Of a DNA stretch of 31,647 nt, positions 16,082 through 22,939 are shown piece after piece (the stretch's first letter is position 1; the number at the start of each line of letters is the position of its first letter). The stretch lies in NCBI GenBank assembly GCA_902496945.1, contig CABVDE010000021.1:1-31647 (forward strand), read 5' to 3'. The notes beneath the pieces are model-generated. The model was not told the origin of the DNA. It ran no database searches and worked only from the letters and a program-made list of their open reading frames with translations. The stretch is from an uncultured Collinsella sp. (GTDB taxonomy: Bacteria; Actinomycetota; Coriobacteriia; Coriobacteriales; Coriobacteriaceae). The position numbers were made by a program, and so were the translations under genes.

Positions 16082-16135
16082 ATGAATTGCTCACCAAGAC
16101 GAATGCCGGGCTCCTGTTTGCGTCCGCCGGCGTGA
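16082..16135 (+). CDS. Possible 17-residue leader peptide upstream of the sulfhydrylase gene
   Basis: ATG 16082 with AAAGGAG 8 bases upstream opens a frame reading MNCSPRRMPGSCLRPPA and then TGA. Two Cys and two Met codons in 17 are notable before a gene of sulfur amino acid synthesis. The 3' part overlaps two mutually exclusive stems, GCCGG (16105-16109) with CCGGC (16127-16131), and CTCCTG (16111-16116) with CAGGAG (16137-16142). A T-rich stretch follows. This has the form of a translation-coupled attenuator, but no clear terminator can be assigned, so it remains a candidate. Confidence 0.45.
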   Translation: MNCSPRRMPGSCLRPPA

Positions 16136-16197
16136 TCAGGAGACAGCGACTTACTTCTCTCTTATTTGTTTTCTTTAGTTCGATCAAGGAGATCATC

Positions 16198-17508
16198 ATG
16201 AGCCAGTTCATCAACAACCCCGAGCACACCTTTGGTTTCGATACCCTGCAGCTTCACGTTGGCCAGGAGAGCGCCGATCCCGCATCCGACTCCCGCGCCG
16301 TGCCTATCTACCAGACCACGAGCTATGTGTTCCGCAACTCCCAGCACGCTGCCGACCGCTTTGGTCTTGCCGACGCCGGTAACATCTACGGCCGTCTGAC
16401 CAACTCCACTCAGGGCGTCTTAGAGGACCGTATCGCCGCGCTCGAGGGCGGTGTGGCCGGTCTTGCCGTCGCCTCCGGTGCCGCTGCCATCACCTATACC
16501 CTGCAGGCACTTGCCCAGGCCGGTGACCACGTGGTGGCTCAGAAGACCATCTACGGTGGCTCCTACAACCTGCTGGAGCATACGCTCTCCCAGTTTGGCG
16601 TCGAGACCACGTTTGTCGACGCCCACAACCTGGACGAGGTCGAGGGTGCCATCAAGGACAACACCACGGTCATCTACCTCGAGACGCTCGGCAACCCCAA
16701 CTCCGACATTCCCAACATCGACGCTATCTCCGAGATCGCCAAGAAGCATGGTCTGCCGGTTGTCGTCGACAACACTTTCGGCACCCCGTATCTGTTCCGT
16801 CCGCTGGAGCATGGCGCCAACATTGTCGTCCACTCCGCAACCAAGTTTATCGGTGGCCACGGCACGTCGCTGGGCGGTGTGATCGTCGACGGTGGCAACT
16901 TTGATTGGAAGGCGAGCGGCAAGTATGCTCAGATTGCCGAGCCCAACCCCTCCTATCACGGTGTTTCGTTTGCCGAGGCTGCCGGCCCCGCCGCCTTCGC
17001 AACCTATGTCCGCGCCATCCTGCTACGTGACGAGGGCGCCTGCATTAGCCCGTTTAACGCCTGGGTCCTGCTCCAGGGCACCGAGACCCTGTCGCTGCGC
17101 GTTGACCGTCATGTCGAGAACACCAAGAAGGTCGTTGAGTTCCTGGCTGGTGACAGCCACGTCGCCAAGGTGAACCACCCGAGCCTGCCCGAGCACCCCG
17201 ACCATGAGCTCTATCAGGAGTACTTCCCCCGTGGAGGCGCCTCGATCTTTACCTTCGAGATCAAGGGCGGCCAGGAGGCAGCTTGGAAGTTCATCGATCA
17301 TCTGCAGGTGTTTTCGCTGCTCGCCAACGTGGCCGACGTCAAGTCGCTCGTCGTGCACCCGGCTACCACCACGCACTCCCAGCTCTCTGCCGAGGAGCTC
17401 GCCGAGCAGAACATCACGCCCTCCACGATCCGTCTTTCCATCGGTACCGAGAACGCCGAGGATATCATTTGGGATCTGAAGCAGGCCTTCGCCGCGCTGG
17501 ACGAGTAA
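16198..17508 (+). CDS. metY: O-acetylhomoserine sulfhydrylase (aminocarboxypropyltransferase)
   Basis: A 436-residue PLP enzyme of the Cys/Met metabolism family, which makes homocysteine from O-acetylhomoserine and sulfide. It begins FGFDTLQLHVGQESADPASDSRAVPIYQTTSYVF, typical of this subgroup, and has IYGRLTNST. It also has the aspartate region VVDNTFGTPYLFRP and the PLP lysine motif VHSATKFIGGHGTSLGG. ATG 16198 has AAGGAG upstream and starts MSQFINNPEHTFGFDTLQLH; upstream in-frame codons from 16087 run through the leader. A strong terminator follows at 17574. The assignment to O-acetylhomoserine rather than O-acetylserine rests on overall similarity and length. Confidence 0.95.
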   Translation: MSQFINNPEHTFGFDTLQLHVGQESADPASDSRAVPIYQTTSYVFRNSQHAADRFGLADAGNIYGRLTNSTQGVLEDRIAALEGGVAGLAVASGAAAITYTLQALAQAGDHVVAQKTIYGGSYNLLEHTLSQFGVETTFVDAHNLDEVEGAIKDNTTVIYLETLGNPNSDIPNIDAISEIAKKHGLPVVVDNTFGTPYLFRPLEHGANIVVHSATKFIGGHGTSLGGVIVDGGNFDWKASGKYAQIAEPNPSYHGVSFAEAAGPAAFATYVRAILLRDEGACISPFNAWVLLQGTETLSLRVDRHVENTKKVVEFLAGDSHVAKVNHPSLPEHPDHELYQEYFPRGGASIFTFEIKGGQEAAWKFIDHLQVFSLLANVADVKSLVVHPATTTHSQLSAEELAEQNITPSTIRLSIGTENAEDIIWDLKQAFAALDE

Positions 17509-17573
17509 GGCGACTTGTGCAAGGACCCCTTGCGACTCGATAGGTTTAACTGCATAAAATGCCTGCTCAAGGT

Positions 17574-17608
17574 GCCTGTGCGAACAATGTTTGCACAGGC
17601 GCTTTTTT
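17574..17608 (+). terminator. Terminator after metY
   Basis: GCCTGTGCGAACA (17574-17586) pairs with TGTTTGCACAGGC (17588-17600), with one G-U, and is followed by GCTTTTTT. The rest of 17609-17819 is a gene-free upstream region for the next gene. It holds several GTAAAA motifs (near 17664, 17719 and inverted near 17691) and a possible -10, TACTAT near 17750. Confidence 0.9.
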
Positions 17609-17819
17609 GCATAGAGAGGGCTCCAAAACAGGGTTTTTGGCATGCTATATGCATTCGAGTTGTGTAAAACTCCTGTTGAGAGGATGTGACTTTTACGCAA
17701 TTGACGTGCGCCTTTTGAGTAAAACCGCAGGTCGCGATGTGCTCGGGGTACTATGCAGCGCGATCGAATCACACGCAGCTCAAACGCAGCAAAAACGCAC
17801 TACGGAGGTTTCCAGCTAC

Positions 17820-18596
17820 ATGAGGATCGATTCACGAAAACCGAAAGCCGCCGCCCTTTCCGCCGCTCTGACCGTGGCGCTTTTGGCGGGCGCCGGCGCA
17901 ACTGATGCCCACGCGGCAACACTATCCGATACGGTTGGACCTACGCCGTCCGAGGCGACGCTGGTGCAGCCCGTCGACTACCGCGGCGACGGTTATGGCT
18001 CTATGCAGGAGTGGAACGCCTCGATGGAGGTCAAGCGCGATTCCCTTGAGATGCGCGCCCAGATCATTATGAATATGTATGGCGACTATGCTACCGATGA
18101 CGAGCGCGCCGTGTTGCAGGGTTGCATCGATGGTGCGGGTAGCCTTTTGACGATGGGGGAGGTCGACGCCAAGTCGACCGAGCTCGATGAGCTTCGCTCC
18201 GCGCTTGAGAACGCCAAGCGCGAGGCGCTCGAGGCGGCTGCCGCCGAGGCTGAGGCTGCCGAGGTCGCCCAGGCTTCGTATTGCAACGTCGGTTACACCC
18301 CGTCCTATACGTCCGCCGCGTCTTACGCGAACGGATCGGGCCTGACGCGTTCCTCAGGCGTCAATAACTACAACGGGCGCCGCGAGACCTATTACAGCAG
18401 CAATGTGCTTTATCACTATCGCACGGGCGAATGGACTCAGGATTCTGAGGGCTTCTGGCGCGATTCCGACGGCTATTACGTTGTTGCCGCGGGCGATATG
18501 GCCCAGGGCTCGACCTTTACGGGCTCCAAGGGTGATTGCAAGGTCTATGACTCCGGCTGCGCTGCCGGAACCACCGACTACTACACCGGTTGGTAA
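17820..18596 (+). CDS. Secreted protein with coiled coil and Gly/Tyr-rich C-terminal domain
   Basis: The 258-residue product has a signal peptide (basic start, AALSAALTVALLAGAGA, likely cleavage after DAHA). It has a helical middle (about residues 65-155) ending in an Ala/Glu-rich coiled coil (REALEAAAAEAEAAEVAQ). The compact C-terminal domain of about 90 residues has NNYNGRRETYYSSNVLYHY, EWTQDSEGFWRDSDGYYVV and two Cys in GDCKVYDSGCAAG that may form a disulfide. It ends TDYYTGW. I do not recognise a catalytic motif; a cell-wall or surface role is likely. ATG 17820 has GGAGG 11 bases upstream. The last codons and the terminator are duplicated at 22981-23105. Confidence 0.85.
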   Translation: MRIDSRKPKAAALSAALTVALLAGAGATDAHAATLSDTVGPTPSEATLVQPVDYRGDGYGSMQEWNASMEVKRDSLEMRAQIIMNMYGDYATDDERAVLQGCIDGAGSLLTMGEVDAKSTELDELRSALENAKREALEAAAAEAEAAEVAQASYCNVGYTPSYTSAASYANGSGLTRSSGVNNYNGRRETYYSSNVLYHYRTGEWTQDSEGFWRDSDGYYVVAAGDMAQGSTFTGSKGDCKVYDSGCAAGTTDYYTGW

Positions 18597-18700
18597 TCTG
18601 CCATAAGCAAAATAGGCACATGATGGCTGGCCGTCTTTACTGAGCTTTCGGGCAACGTAAGGGCGTCCGTTTTTGTGCGTGCTTGAGTTAACGGAGTGCT
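18551..18700 (+). repeat. Duplicated segment, copy 1 (gene end plus terminator)
   Basis: This stretch covers the last 15 codons of the secreted protein, the terminator and about 35 bases after it. It is clearly similar to 22981-23130. Shared landmarks are GGTTGGTAATCTGCC, GCACATGATGG, GGGCAA-GTAAGGGCG-CCGTTTTT, and TGCTTGAG-TAAC. Both copies are followed by a gene for a small two-helix membrane protein. Confidence 0.85.
18629..18674 (+). terminator. Terminator of the secreted protein gene
   Basis: GGCCGTCTTTAC (18629-18640) pairs with GTAAGGGCGTCC (18657-18668), with some G-U pairs and one mismatch, followed by GTTTTTG. The same fold is kept in the second copy at 23059-23105. Confidence 0.75.
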
Positions 18701-18760
18701 GGCGTTTGCGACGCAGGCGTCAAACATCTCACATCCGTACCCGCGGGCAAGGAGCCCGGT

Positions 18761-18988
18761 ATGGATGCAGATGCGTTCGTGAAGATGAAGGATGTCTTGA
18801 TTGCGGCATTCCCCTTTTTGGTGGGCGGTCTGGAGTCGGCGGTGGTCTTGGTTGTCGAGGCGCAGGTGCGTCTGAGCTTCGCCGCGACGGCGATGGTCGC
18901 TGGCTTTGTGGCCTTTGCGATTGTCATCCTCTCTGGCGTCGGGCTTCATTCCTGCCGTGGCAATGAAGAGGGCGCTGCTGAGACGTAG
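18761..18988 (+). CDS. Small two-helix membrane protein (copy 1)
   Basis: The 75-residue product has two hydrophobic helices (about residues 11-32 and 41-60) with a short acidic tail (RGNEEGAAET). AAGGAG lies 6 bases before ATG 18761. A comparable small membrane protein follows the second copy of the duplicated terminator at 23216, with little sequence identity but the same size and layout. Function is unknown. It is the last gene before the AT-richer island. Confidence 0.65.
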   Translation: MDADAFVKMKDVLIAAFPFLVGGLESAVVLVVEAQVRLSFAATAMVAGFVAFAIVILSGVGLHSCRGNEEGAAET

Positions 18989-19101
18989 CGATCTGCTTCC
19001 GACCTGTCCGAAATATGTCTGATGCTTTTGTCATGGTTATGCTTGAAGGGGTCTTCGAAAGATTACGATTCGAGCCAATTGCGTTTCCGTTCTTTCGCTG
19101 C

Positions 19102-20253
19102 TCACATGAGCAACGCTACCAAAAGTAAAGATGCGCTGAAAAATCCAAAGGCGATTCCCAGGCCTGCTATGTTGGCAATAAATCCAAACAGTAAAGCTCC
19201 TATGGAAACGGCACCGAAAGCGGCGAGGTTGAGAACTGAGGTTATCGTGCCCGGCCGATTTAGTTCTTTCGTGTTTCTCAGGTATTCAGTTATAAGTTGC
19301 GTTGAGATCAATCCGCAACAAATGCCTGAAAGCAACGATAAGATGATCGCTATTTGCCATAATGAAAAGAACGCTATCGCGCAAAAAGATATTACAAGAA
19401 CTAGCAACGGTATCCGTAACGTCAATGGGCCTTTTTTATATAAACGCGTTGCTGCCGATCCAGCTGTTGTTCCGATTGAAAAAGCAAGAAGCAGGTTGCT
19501 CAGTATTGCATCCCCCCACTTATTCTGTGCGCACAAGGATATGTAGCCCGGCCCTTGAATAGATGACGTCGCTGTTTCGGCAATTAGAATAAACAGCAAC
19601 ATCAAACGGGCGCTTCTGCTGCTCATGACCGCTTTAACGGTTTCGACTATAGTTTTTGGTTCCGATTCGACCTTTTTCTGAGACGTTTCGGGGGTTAACT
19701 TGAGAATCGGGCTAATCCAGAGGAGGCTAGTGGACAACAGCGCGAGGGCCGATAGTAAGGCCATAACATGCTTGGCCGTTGACCCTGAAAGCAATCCAAG
19801 AAGAAGGGCGGAGCCTACGGCAGCGGCTTTTTGGGCCGTTAAATAGCGCCTTTGAAGGTTTGCAATGCCTTGGTGGGCGGAGGATTGAATGACCACAGCT
19901 TGGGATGAGGTCGCATAATGAGCCTCTATACCTCCTAAAACTGCCGAGACTATTAGGATACTTATTAAGTTCTGTTGGAATAATACGGTTACTGCGAAAT
20001 AACCAAAAAACGCAAGAAGTCGAATTAGCGAAATCGTTGTAAATATTATTTTAGGGGGATGGTTGTCGCATATTCTCCCCGCAGGGAGGAATAGGAGTGA
20101 GCGGGCAATCGATGAAACCGAGAGAACGAGTGATGGGGCTAAAGCGTCATTTGAAAGCGCCAGTGCCCAAATAGACAAGTAGGTTAGTAAAAGAGCATCA
20201 CAGATTTGGCCTATCGCAACGGATGATAGAAAGGTGGAATAGCTCGATTTCAT
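19102..20253 (-). CDS. MFS-type exporter, MccC-like in context
   Basis: This 383-residue, very hydrophobic protein has about 12 predicted helices. The loop after helix 2 (LFLPAGRICDNHPPKIIF) matches the MFS motif A position. A charged central loop (TPETSQKKVESEPKT, about residues 190-210) separates the two halves. Its ATG overlaps the stop of the MccB-like gene in an ATGA, so the two are translationally coupled. In microcin C clusters the MFS pump MccC exports the product and protects the producer; by position this protein would do the same. It is the last gene of the minus-strand operon. The MFS assignment is good; the specific cargo is inferred. Confidence 0.88.
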   Translation of the reverse strand: MKSSYSTFLSSVAIGQICDALLLTYLSIWALALSNDALAPSLVLSVSSIARSLLFLPAGRICDNHPPKIIFTTISLIRLLAFFGYFAVTVLFQQNLISILIVSAVLGGIEAHYATSSQAVVIQSSAHQGIANLQRRYLTAQKAAAVGSALLLGLLSGSTAKHVMALLSALALLSTSLLWISPILKLTPETSQKKVESEPKTIVETVKAVMSSRSARLMLLFILIAETATSSIQGPGYISLCAQNKWGDAILSNLLLAFSIGTTAGSAATRLYKKGPLTLRIPLLVLVISFCAIAFFSLWQIAIILSLLSGICCGLISTQLITEYLRNTKELNRPGTITSVLNLAAFGAVSIGALLFGFIANIAGLGIAFGFFSASLLLVALLM

Positions 20254-21161
20254 ATTTCAATTCCCTTGCGGGCAACTAAAGTTTCAAGATTCAGCAGGAA
20301 TGTCTTTCCATCTAAAGTGGAATGTCCCGTTAGTAGTTTCTGGATAATCTGGCCAACAAGAATTGATGCTGCGGAATAGCAGGCCCAGGGCGTTGCCGAT
20401 TTGTTGTATTCGAATGAATTCGCAACTCTTTCGTATTCTTTAACCTCTGGCCATTTCTGTTCTAACGCATTTTCGTATTTTTGATAGCAAAGAGATTTGC
20501 TTGGGTCGAAAATGGGCCCGACACGTATTGTCGGAAGAGAGTTGCTGATGCAGGCATAGCATGTTTGATTTTTGAAGGAAACTTTATCAACCCAATAGAG
20601 TAAATCGGGCATTGGCCAATCTGCAGCGACTACCGTGAAGTCATTTTCGGATAGGACCCCGCATATATTTTCTTCTGTAACGAAGCGCTCGGTCGTTTTG
20701 ACTGCTATATCGGGATTGATGCGCTTGAGCCTTTTTGAAAGGCATGTGGTCTTTGGTTGCCCTACATCTTGTTCGTCATAGGCTATCTGTCGTCCAAGGT
20801 TGCTTAATTCGACTGTGTCGCCGTCTATTAATTCAATTGTCCCAATACCTGAAGCCGCCAACAGCTCCGCTATCGGCGCTCCAGCGCCCCCACAACCTAT
20901 GATTGCAATGCTTTTTGTGGCTAACCCTTTTTGACATCTAGAGGATTCTTCTGAAAAGGTCTCAGATTGCTCGAAATAGGCCATTTGCCGTTTGTATTTA
21001 ATCGCGTCGTGATTATTCAGCTGTGAGTCGTTACTTTGGCTGGTGATTAGCCCTTTCTCTACAAGAAAGCTAAGGAATACGTCGAATGAATTTGGATCAT
21101 CAGATCTGAATTGTTTCTTTAGATTCGCTACTGATATTGGTTCTGAAAGCGTTTTCAGCAT
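20250..21161 (-). CDS. MccB-like ThiF/E1-family adenylating enzyme
   Basis: The 303-residue frame carries an E1-like adenylation domain: SIAIIGCGGAGAPIAELLAA (residues 84-103, nucleotide loop), ELIDGDTVELSNLGRQ (Asp 113, Asn 121, Arg 124), QPK (Lys 137), and VVAADWPMPDLLYWVDK (Asp 181). The segment GIFDPSKSLCYQ-like region near 215-226 parallels the VFGPLYVPGKTGCYEC region of E. coli MccB, which attaches AMP to the microcin C peptide. The C-x2-C zinc pairs of E. coli MccB are missing. Residues 1-40 (LKTLSEPISVANLKKQF) look like the second half of a peptide-clamp winged helix. The first half lies in the same frame just upstream, beyond a TGA, and together they would give about 346 residues, the normal MccB size. 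The ATG at 21161 has no good ribosome binding site, so expression would need reinitiation or readthrough. Confidence 0.85.
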   Translation of the reverse strand: MLKTLSEPISVANLKKQFRSDDPNSFDVFLSFLVEKGLITSQSNDSQLNNHDAIKYKRQMAYFEQSETFSEESSRCQKGLATKSIAIIGCGGAGAPIAELLAASGIGTIELIDGDTVELSNLGRQIAYDEQDVGQPKTTCLSKRLKRINPDIAVKTTERFVTEENICGVLSENDFTVVAADWPMPDLLYWVDKVSFKNQTCYACISNSLPTIRVGPIFDPSKSLCYQKYENALEQKWPEVKEYERVANSFEYNKSATPWACYSAASILVGQIIQKLLTGHSTLDGKTFLLNLETLVARKGIEI

Positions 21162-21164
21162 TTG

Positions 21165-21290
21165 TCACGCTAAATCATAAGGCTCATTTATCTGAAATGT
21201 GGATGTTCCGAATGTGGGGCTAATTATCAGTGATTTTGAATGAGCAGAAATAAAGAAATCTACGCCAGATTTTAGTTTGATATTCTCCAT
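21165..21290 (-). CDS. 41-codon ORF: N-terminal part of the MccB-like protein, ended by in-frame TGA
   Basis: ATG 21290 is preceded by GGAAGGGG at good spacing. It reads MENIKLKSGVDFFISAHSKS and continues to FQINEPYDLA before TGA (21167-21165). The next codons in the same frame, CAA ATG, enter the 303-residue MccB-like ORF. The pattern IKLKSGVDFFIS, then FQINEPYDLA-stop-QMLKTLSEPISV, resembles PqqD-like peptide-recognition domains, where a Trp follows the LN-x-x-A segment. TGA is one base from TGG, so a Trp codon may have been lost. It could also be a separately made small clamp subunit, or the TGA may be read through (the next base is C, a leaky context). Confidence 0.75.
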   Translation of the reverse strand: MENIKLKSGVDFFISAHSKSLIISPTFGTSTFQINEPYDLA

Positions 21291-21309
21291 CTTTTCCCCT
21301 TCCGATTAT

Positions 21310-21327
21310 GGGGCGGCATGCCGCCCC
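21310..21327 (-). terminator. Hairpin between the peptide ORF and the MccB-like gene
   Basis: GGGGCGGCATGCCGCCCC is a perfect 18-base palindrome starting 7 bases after the 19-codon ORF. No U-run follows, so it is more likely an mRNA end-protecting or partial terminator structure than a full stop. In the E. coli mcc operon a hairpin at this place makes the mccA message more abundant than mccB. Confidence 0.5.
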
Positions 21328-21333
21328 ATTGCG

Positions 21334-21393
21334 CTAGATGTTCTTGATAATTTCAGACGCATCAAGCTTTTTGGCCTGCTCTTCGATCGTCAT
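21334..21393 (-). CDS. Candidate 19-residue precursor peptide
   Basis: The ORF reads MTIEEQAKKLDASEIIKNI. It has the strongest ribosome binding site of the operon (AAAGGAGG, 6 bases before ATG 21393). It lies where mccA would be, just upstream of the MccB-like gene and followed by a hairpin. Its first 32 bases overlap the end of the methyltransferase gene. Known microcin C precursors are 7 to about 40 residues and end in Asn, which MccB modifies; here Asn is next to last, followed by Ile, so the chemistry may differ or the assignment may be wrong. It has an EEQ segment that could also be modified. No other short ORF with a ribosome binding site fits as well. Confidence 0.6.
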   Translation of the reverse strand: MTIEEQAKKLDASEIIKNI

Positions 21394-22183
21394 TTGTTGC
21401 CTCCTTTCTACACAAGTAAAGGTGTTTCTGTATGCAAGAAGCGCTTGTTGAATCCGGGGCGACAAGTTCGCCCTGAACGAGATCGCGCTTTGCGGCGATG
21501 GATAGCCCCGCTTTGAGAAGAATCGCCTCAACGTCTTCCTTTGGGTAGAAGCGCTCGGTTGCTGTGTAGTCATTTTTGTTCCAGGTGGCCGCACGACCGT
21601 CAAAGGTCAGGATTGAGAAGCCTAAGACGAAGGGGTCTCGACCTGTGTTATATAACGAGGATAGGGGATAGGAAAGAACGCAAGCGTCTTCATATTTGCG
21701 AAAATCGACTGAGCCCATGTAATTTTTGAAAGAGCTAAGTGAAACTAGATCAAAGAGAAAGTAGCCGCCCGCAGTAAGGCTTGATGCGATATTGATAATT
21801 GCAGACCTTAGAGAAATCTCGTCGGGCAAGCAGTTCAAAACGTCATCGAGAGCTACGCATAAACCGTATTCGCTAGTATTGAGAGGGTCTTTCGAAATAT
21901 CTGCTACGGCAAAGCGCAAATCCGGGTATTTATTTTGTGCTACAGAAATCATGTTTGGAGAAAGGTCGACTCCATCAATGTTAAATCCGGCTTCATTGAA
22001 GAGATGTGTGAACGTCCCCGTACCGCAGCCAACTTCGAGTGAATGTACATCCCTGCCCAGCTTGCAGACATCGATAAACTCCCCTTTTAGGAGGGAGAAG
22101 AAGGCGGGATAATTATCGTCCCGTTTAAATATGTCGTATGCCTTGGCGAGCTCGTTGTACTCGCTTAGTGAATTGATGTGCAT
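21362..22183 (-). CDS. SAM-dependent class I methyltransferase
   Basis: The 273-residue protein has SAM motif I (HSLEVGCGTGTFTHLF, about residues 47-62), the acidic residue of motif II (IDGVDLSPNMI) and FAVADIS, with ALDDVLNCLPDE and YFLFDLVS further on. It starts at ATG 22183 with GAAAGGAG 9 bases upstream; the longer frame to 22321 would run into the operator and the divergent regulator. It is the first gene of the minus-strand operon, and its end overlaps the peptide ORF by 32 bases. In this context it may methylate the peptide, the nucleotide moiety, or a self-resistance target; none can be chosen from sequence. Confidence 0.9.
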   Translation of the reverse strand: MHINSLSEYNELAKAYDIFKRDDNYPAFFSLLKGEFIDVCKLGRDVHSLEVGCGTGTFTHLFNEAGFNIDGVDLSPNMISVAQNKYPDLRFAVADISKDPLNTSEYGLCVALDDVLNCLPDEISLRSAIINIASSLTAGGYFLFDLVSLSSFKNYMGSVDFRKYEDACVLSYPLSSLYNTGRDPFVLGFSILTFDGRAATWNKNDYTATERFYPKEDVEAILLKAGLSIAAKRDLVQGELVAPDSTSASCIQKHLYLCRKEATNDDRRAGQKA

Positions 22184-22207
22184 GTGCGATACTCCTTTCG
22201 AAATAGA

Positions 22208-22240
22208 ATTGTACAACGACTGTTGTAGAAATCTACAACA
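22208..22240. promoter_or_regulatory. Operator between the divergent regulator and methyltransferase genes
   Basis: TGTTGTAGAAATCTACAACA (22221-22240) is a perfect palindrome with 9-base arms, and TTGTACAA (22209-22216) repeats its half-site. It lies in the 100 bases between the two divergent start codons and overlaps a possible minus-strand -10 (TACAAT, 22213-22208). Size and form fit an ArsR-type dimer site. Confidence 0.75.
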
Positions 22241-22283
22241 AATCTTTTCTTTTTCTATGGGAGAATGATGATTGGAGGTAGAA

Positions 22284-22847
22284 ATGGTGGATCGTATCAA
22301 CAGGGCGACTGATTCTTCCACTTTGAGGGTTTATGCAAACTCTGAGCGAATGAGAATCCTTGCAGTATTACGCAATATTGGCCCATGTAATGTTGGAATG
22401 ATTAGCGATAAGATTGGGCTTGCTCCGGGAAGCGTGAGTTATCACCTTAAGAGGTTGAGCGCCGCGGGGCTTATAACGAAGTGCGAAGGCAAAGGCGATA
22501 AACGTCAAAGCTGGTGGACCATTACCCCCCTGCCTTTAGGTCCGCTTGAAGAATTTGATGATGGAGCGGAAGTTACCGATCTGCTTGCTGTTCGAAGGGC
22601 CTCGAGCCAGTCTTATTTTGCCGCCTATTCACGATATCTCGACAAGTTTGATGACTATGATGATTGCTGGCACGGGGCTGAGCTTGGCTTCGACACCGTC
22701 CTTCATCTGAATTCTGACGAGCTATTTAGACTTGGCGAGGAGCTTGAAGCAGTTATCGGACGATGGGCAAACTCCCCCAAAGAATCAGAAGGAAAAAACA
22801 AGAAAGCCGTAGCCGTCACCCTGCGCGGCTTCCCTTGGATTCCTTAG
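22284..22847 (+). CDS. ArsR-like winged-helix regulator
   Basis: The 187-residue protein has an N-terminal winged helix: TLRVYANSERMRILAVLRN, VGMISDKIGLAPGSVSYHLKRLSAAGLITK (recognition helix) and a basic wing (GKGDKRQSWWTIT). The C-terminal half is a helical domain with acidic patches (DKFDDYDDCWHGAELGFD) and ends LRGFPWIP. ATG 22284 has GGAGG 5 bases upstream. It is divergent from the methyltransferase-peptide-MccB-MFS operon and faces a perfect palindrome, so it most likely represses or controls that operon and itself. The effector is unknown. Confidence 0.88.
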   Translation: MVDRINRATDSSTLRVYANSERMRILAVLRNIGPCNVGMISDKIGLAPGSVSYHLKRLSAAGLITKCEGKGDKRQSWWTITPLPLGPLEEFDDGAEVTDLLAVRRASSQSYFAAYSRYLDKFDDYDDCWHGAELGFDTVLHLNSDELFRLGEELEAVIGRWANSPKESEGKNKKAVAVTLRGFPWIP

Positions 22848-22939
22848 CTTTATATAGATTACTGTTTTTTGGATTTGGGGCGTGAACAACGAACATGCAG
22901 AATTACGTTGACCCTGAATGTGGCAACTGACTCTCTGCG

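Larger units (their letters stand above)
18989..22930. other. AT-richer inserted island with a microcin C-like gene cluster
   Basis: Base composition and codon use change sharply here: many A/T-ending codons and AT-rich stretches, unlike the GC-rich genes on both sides. The island holds an MFS exporter, a MccB-like enzyme, two very short ORFs, a methyltransferase and a divergent regulator. It lies between two copies of a gene end plus terminator plus small membrane gene. No transposase or integrase is seen in it. Borders are approximate. Confidence 0.75.

Noticed and set aside
16020..16197. SAM riboswitch before metY
   Set aside because: The conserved core sequences of known SAM riboswitch classes are not visible.
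21334..21603. 89-codon minus-strand frame ending in the 19-residue peptide
   Set aside because: The upstream 70 codons overlap the methyltransferase in another frame and lack a ribosome binding site; only the last ATG has one.
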